A DNA stretch of 64,000 bases, taken from positions 39,165 to 103,164 of the forward strand of contig DAOQSN010000016.1 in NCBI GenBank assembly GCA_035356615.1, written 5' to 3'. Source of the DNA: JAKQDH01 sp029558835 (GTDB taxonomy: Bacteria > Planctomycetota > Phycisphaerae > UBA1845). The notes beneath the pieces were generated by a model. The model saw only the letters and a list, made by a program, of their open reading frames with translations, made no database searches and had not been told where the DNA came from. Below are positions 61,195 through 64,000 of the stretch, one piece after another. Both the position numbers and the translations under genes were made by a program. Every line of letters starts with the position of its first letter. The first letter of the stretch is position 1.

Positions 61195-63299
61195 GGCACT
61201 TCTCCCGCGGTCTCAGGCTGGGCAACCGGGTCCGTCCCGGCGGCGCGCTCGAACGTCTCGCGGAGCCGGTACACCTCGGCCCGGCCGTCATCGTACAGCA
61301 ACTCGAAATATGCCGCATCCCGGAAACCCGGCGGCGACCCATACCGTTTCCGCTCGATTTGCCCCACCAGCACGTGCGTGACGCCCCACGCCCGCAAATG
61401 CCGATGGGCCGCTGCGCTCGCCTCGCCGGCAAATGCCGCCCGCACCTCGACAAACGCCCGCTCCATCCGCGCCACGTCCAGCGGGCGGAAGACCACCACG
61501 TGCGGATTAGACGGGTCGAGCACGCCGACCGCCCGGTCCGCAAGCTGCACGAGCCCAAGCCTGGCCTCCCCCGGGTCGCCCTGCACCACGGCGGTGAGCG
61601 GCGTCTGCGTCCGCAGGAAGTTGAGCGCTCCGGCGTCGCCCGCAATCGGGCTGCGCTCCAGCAGGCTCCGCAGTGCCGACGCCGGCGCTTCATACCCGCC
61701 CACGGGCAGGCCCGCTAGGCAGCCGGCCACCAGCAACGACCCCCGCACGCGGAATACCCCTCGCCGCAGGTGAGTCGTCCCCGCCACCGCCGCCACACAC
61801 AACGCCGCCACGATCATCGTGGGCATGATCGAGACCCGGAAGCCGTAGTCAATCGGATTGACGTCGCTACGAATCACGAACATCGCCGGCCCGCCCACGA
61901 TCGCGCAGAGCAACAGCAATCGCGTCCCCGGCTGCCGCCAGAGTCCCCGCCACCACGTCCCCGCCACCAGCACCGCGCAGACGCCCGGCAGTCCGAAGTC
62001 CAGCAGCAGCAACCACGGCGCGTCGAGCAGATTGGCCGGCGGCCCGGGTGGCACTAACCGACCGAGGAACGCCAGCGGAAACCGTTCCCAGCGCCACGTG
62101 AGCCCGCCAGGGTAACGCCGGGCCATTTCGGCATACTGCCAGGCCGGGAACGCCATCAGCATCGCCCCGAGCACCACCATCAGACCGACGCAGAGCAGAC
62201 TGCGCCTCAATTGCTCCGACGCCCAGCGCTGTTCCCACAACATGACCCACACGTACACCGCGCCCGCCACGAAGACCGTCATCGCCAGGTACACGCTGGT
62301 GCCGAGGATCGCGGCCGCCAGCAGCGGTGCCGCGAGAACCCACCACCACGCCCGCGGCGCCGCGTGCAGCCAACGCACCGCCAGCAGCAGCGCCAGCACG
62401 GCCGACACGTGCTGCGGACACCAGATGAACTGCGTCAGCAGGTTGTGCACCCGCCAGGGCACCGGACACCAGGCGTCCAGCGTCACCACCAGGGAGTGAC
62501 CGCCCAGCAGTCGGAGGAGTACGGGGAAGAGGTCCCACCCGCCCACGATGCTCACGCACGCGGCCGCCCACAGCGCGGCACTCGCCCGCCCCGTGCACGT
62601 CAGCGCGAGGGCGTACACCAGCGCAATCACCACCGCCGCCACGACGGCCGACGTCAGCCCGAAAGCGAAGGCAATCGACACCCTGTTGCCCGACAGCGCG
62701 CGCAGCGCGCCCGGCAGGAGGTAGTAGTTGACGTAGTAGTAGTACGGCGTGTCCGCCTCGGCCGCGTAGAAAACGTTGTGCAGCGGCAGGGGGTGACGTT
62801 CCAGCGAGAGCATGACCGCGTGGTGCTTCACGTAGTCGTGGGCGGCCGGGGTGGCGGCACGGTCACTTGCGCGGGGTACCCAATAGGCCCCCAAGACGCA
62901 GGCCGCCGTCCAGACGATGATGCCCAGCAAAGCCGCGCGCTGCGCCCGGGAGCCCGACGGGCCCGCGGACGACGGGGGGGGATGCACGCGCGCCGCCAGC
63001 AGCACCAACCCCACGTCGATCAACACGACCGTGGTGAAGACGATCCACCGGTCGTTGGACACCGACCAGACCCAGTTGAGCGCGAGGGGCGTAAGGACGA
63101 TCGAGGCCCCGAGCGCCGACCACGCCGTCCCGACGCCGCGCCCGCCCTGCCCGACCAGACGCACCACCATCCGCCCCGGCAGCCAGAGCACCAGCACGGC
63201 TGCGGCCGGGAAGGCGATCCACGGCGTCGGCGCCCAGCACGCCAACGCGCAGGCCGCCAGCCAACCAAGTTCCCGGACGATGAACTGGCGGAAGTGCAC
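61191..63299 (-). CDS. Large polytopic membrane protein, GT-C/YYY-like
   Basis: 702 residues from a GTG at 63299 (MHFRQFIVRELGWLAACALACW). A longer frame to 63446 reads through a family F element and is rejected. About 13-15 hydrophobic segments cover residues 10-560. A conserved-looking periplasmic loop has HDYVKHHAVMLSLERHPLPLHNVFYAAEADTPYYYYVNYYLLPGAL. The C-terminal 150 residues are soluble (SNPHVVVFRPLDVARMERAF; AWGVTHVLVGQIERKRYG). The architecture resembles DUF2298 (YYY) and other GT-C-fold lipid-linked sugar transferases. This is tentative. Confidence 0.8.
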   Translation of the reverse strand: MHFRQFIVRELGWLAACALACWAPTPWIAFPAAAVLVLWLPGRMVVRLVGQGGRGVGTAWSALGASIVLTPLALNWVWSVSNDRWIVFTTVVLIDVGLVLLAARVHPPPSSAGPSGSRAQRAALLGIIVWTAACVLGAYWVPRASDRAATPAAHDYVKHHAVMLSLERHPLPLHNVFYAAEADTPYYYYVNYYLLPGALRALSGNRVSIAFAFGLTSAVVAAVVIALVYALALTCTGRASAALWAAACVSIVGGWDLFPVLLRLLGGHSLVVTLDAWCPVPWRVHNLLTQFIWCPQHVSAVLALLLAVRWLHAAPRAWWWVLAAPLLAAAILGTSVYLAMTVFVAGAVYVWVMLWEQRWASEQLRRSLLCVGLMVVLGAMLMAFPAWQYAEMARRYPGGLTWRWERFPLAFLGRLVPPGPPANLLDAPWLLLLDFGLPGVCAVLVAGTWWRGLWRQPGTRLLLLCAIVGGPAMFVIRSDVNPIDYGFRVSIMPTMIVAALCVAAVAGTTHLRRGVFRVRGSLLVAGCLAGLPVGGYEAPASALRSLLERSPIAGDAGALNFLRTQTPLTAVVQGDPGEARLGLVQLADRAVGVLDPSNPHVVVFRPLDVARMERAFVEVRAAFAGEASAAAHRHLRAWGVTHVLVGQIERKRYGSPPGFRDAAYFELLYDDGRAEVYRLRETFERAAGTDPVAQPETAGEVP

Positions 63300-64000
63300 C
63301 AAGGCCGACTCATCCGATACGTAGATCGCCCGCCCGTCGTGCGCCTCGCCCGGCGCGTGCGGGCGCGTGACACAATCGGCGGGTCCGAACGACGAGGTAG
63401 CGTCGGCCCCCCGTGGCCGACGGAGGAGATCAGGGTCTCGCGACATTCCACGTCGCCCACGGGGGGCGGCATCGAGGGCCTCCCAGGCTCACCCGCTGTC
63501 CGGCGGTCACCCGCGTTCCAACCGCTGTTCGACGGGCTGCCGGCGCAACCGTCCGCATTAGGCATCCGGGCAGCCCAACGACTTGCCGCCCGCCAACCGC
63601 GTGCCGTCGAGCAATGTACTCTCGCAGGGCGTTTCAATCTGCCCCTCGGGCCGGAATCAGCCCGTGGAGGGACGCGATTGCGCCACGCCCTCCATCTCCA
63701 GGAAGGTGCGGGCCTTGCCTGAGTGCGAGCCTTCCCCGCGGCGGGATACGTGTTTGGCATGGGTGCCGTGCCCTCACCCGCCGCAGGCGGGAGTGGGCAT
63801 GCGGTCGGCAGGTAGCCCAGGTCCTCTGGACCGTACGTGTTCAGCGGGGGCTGCGCTCGGTGTCGTGGTTCCGACGGCGCGTGCGCCCGCCGGGTGAGAG
63901 GGGAGAGGAGGAGAGTAGCTCCGCGTCCAGGGCCTGCAAGGCCCTGGCCTGGTGTTTGGCCATTTCATAGTAATCTGGGCGGGTTCGCAAGCGAACTTGG
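63300..64000. other. Intergenic right end with repeats
   Basis: 700 bases without a supportable gene. The left part of a family F element lies at 63365-63474 (CGTGACACAATCGGCGGG, then GTAGCGTCGGCC...). An ACGTGTTTGGCATGGGTGCC repeat sits near 63750 (compare 23898). Palindromes AGGTCCTCTGGACC lie near 63820 and CCAGGGCCTGCAAGGCCCTGG near 63926. Confidence 0.6.

Noticed and set aside
61191..63446. Longer start of the GT-C-like membrane protein at 63446
   Set aside because: The first 49 codons are translation of a dispersed family F element; the GTG at 63299 starts at family-like sequence.
1..64000. tRNA, rRNA, riboswitch and prophage genes
   Set aside because: Looked for T-loop GGTTCGAATCC-like words, conserved rRNA stretches and integrase or structural phage proteins by eye; none was convincing.

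Overview
The window is GC-rich bacterial DNA, most likely from a Planctomycetota chromosome, probably Phycisphaerae or a close relative. The evidence is the combination of secreted proteins carrying dockerin/EF-hand-like 'DxDGDGDVDLxDF' segments, a C-terminal PEP-CTERM sorting signal, a planctomycete-type excisionase-fold HTH protein with an acidic linker and membrane tail, an OmpA lipoprotein, a futalosine-pathway menaquinone enzyme, and very repeat-rich intergenic DNA. No rRNA, tRNA, CRISPR array, transposase or phage gene was seen. About 45 genes are supported, one of them cut by the left edge.

Layout. 1-6.3 kb: pyruvate phosphate dikinase with a basic tail, then three envelope-type proteins. 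6.9-10.4 kb: aminofutalosine synthase (MqnE) and a translationally coupled AAA ATPase plus putative Toprim-like effector. 10.5-17 kb: methyltransferase and polysaccharide deacetylase, a Glu dehydrogenase with an altered catalytic motif, a parvulin-type lipoprotein and a PhnP-like hydrolase. 17.5-20.8 kb: chemoreceptor and orphan FixJ-type regulator. 21.5-26 kb: a tight four-gene set of lysine 2,3-aminomutase, two ATP-grasp ligases and a GNAT acetyltransferase. This looks like an uncharacterised beta-lysine pathway and is the best candidate for a new system. 25.9-34.2 kb: a Cus-type heavy-metal efflux operon with a triple YHS-like metal protein. 34.5-35.5 kb: selD, which is itself a selenoprotein with an in-frame UGA and a SECIS-like hairpin.

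35.8-39.2 kb: two secreted surface proteins, one with a CT repeat that places its signal peptide out of frame. 40-50.8 kb: Pcm, SAM hydrolase (DUF62), a large FAD/Fe-S dehydrogenase, STAS protein, TolB-propeller/M28/PDZ peptidase and aldo/keto reductase. 52-55.6 kb: a repeat protein broken by TGG to TGA, and an FGE-like protein. 55.6-56.8 kb: RsbV/RsbW partner-switch genes coupled to an acylphosphatase. 56.9-63.3 kb: a zinc phospholipase C-like protein, a formyltransferase-like enzyme, a PIG-L deacetylase and a GT-C-like membrane protein.

Between genes the DNA is packed with dispersed short elements. They include a palindromic element (at least 12 copies, four of them inside two open reading frames), at least three inverted-repeat MITE-like families (one copy has a perfect 8-bp target duplication), and three short tandem arrays. 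Together these suggest ongoing activity of non-autonomous elements driven by an enzyme outside the window.
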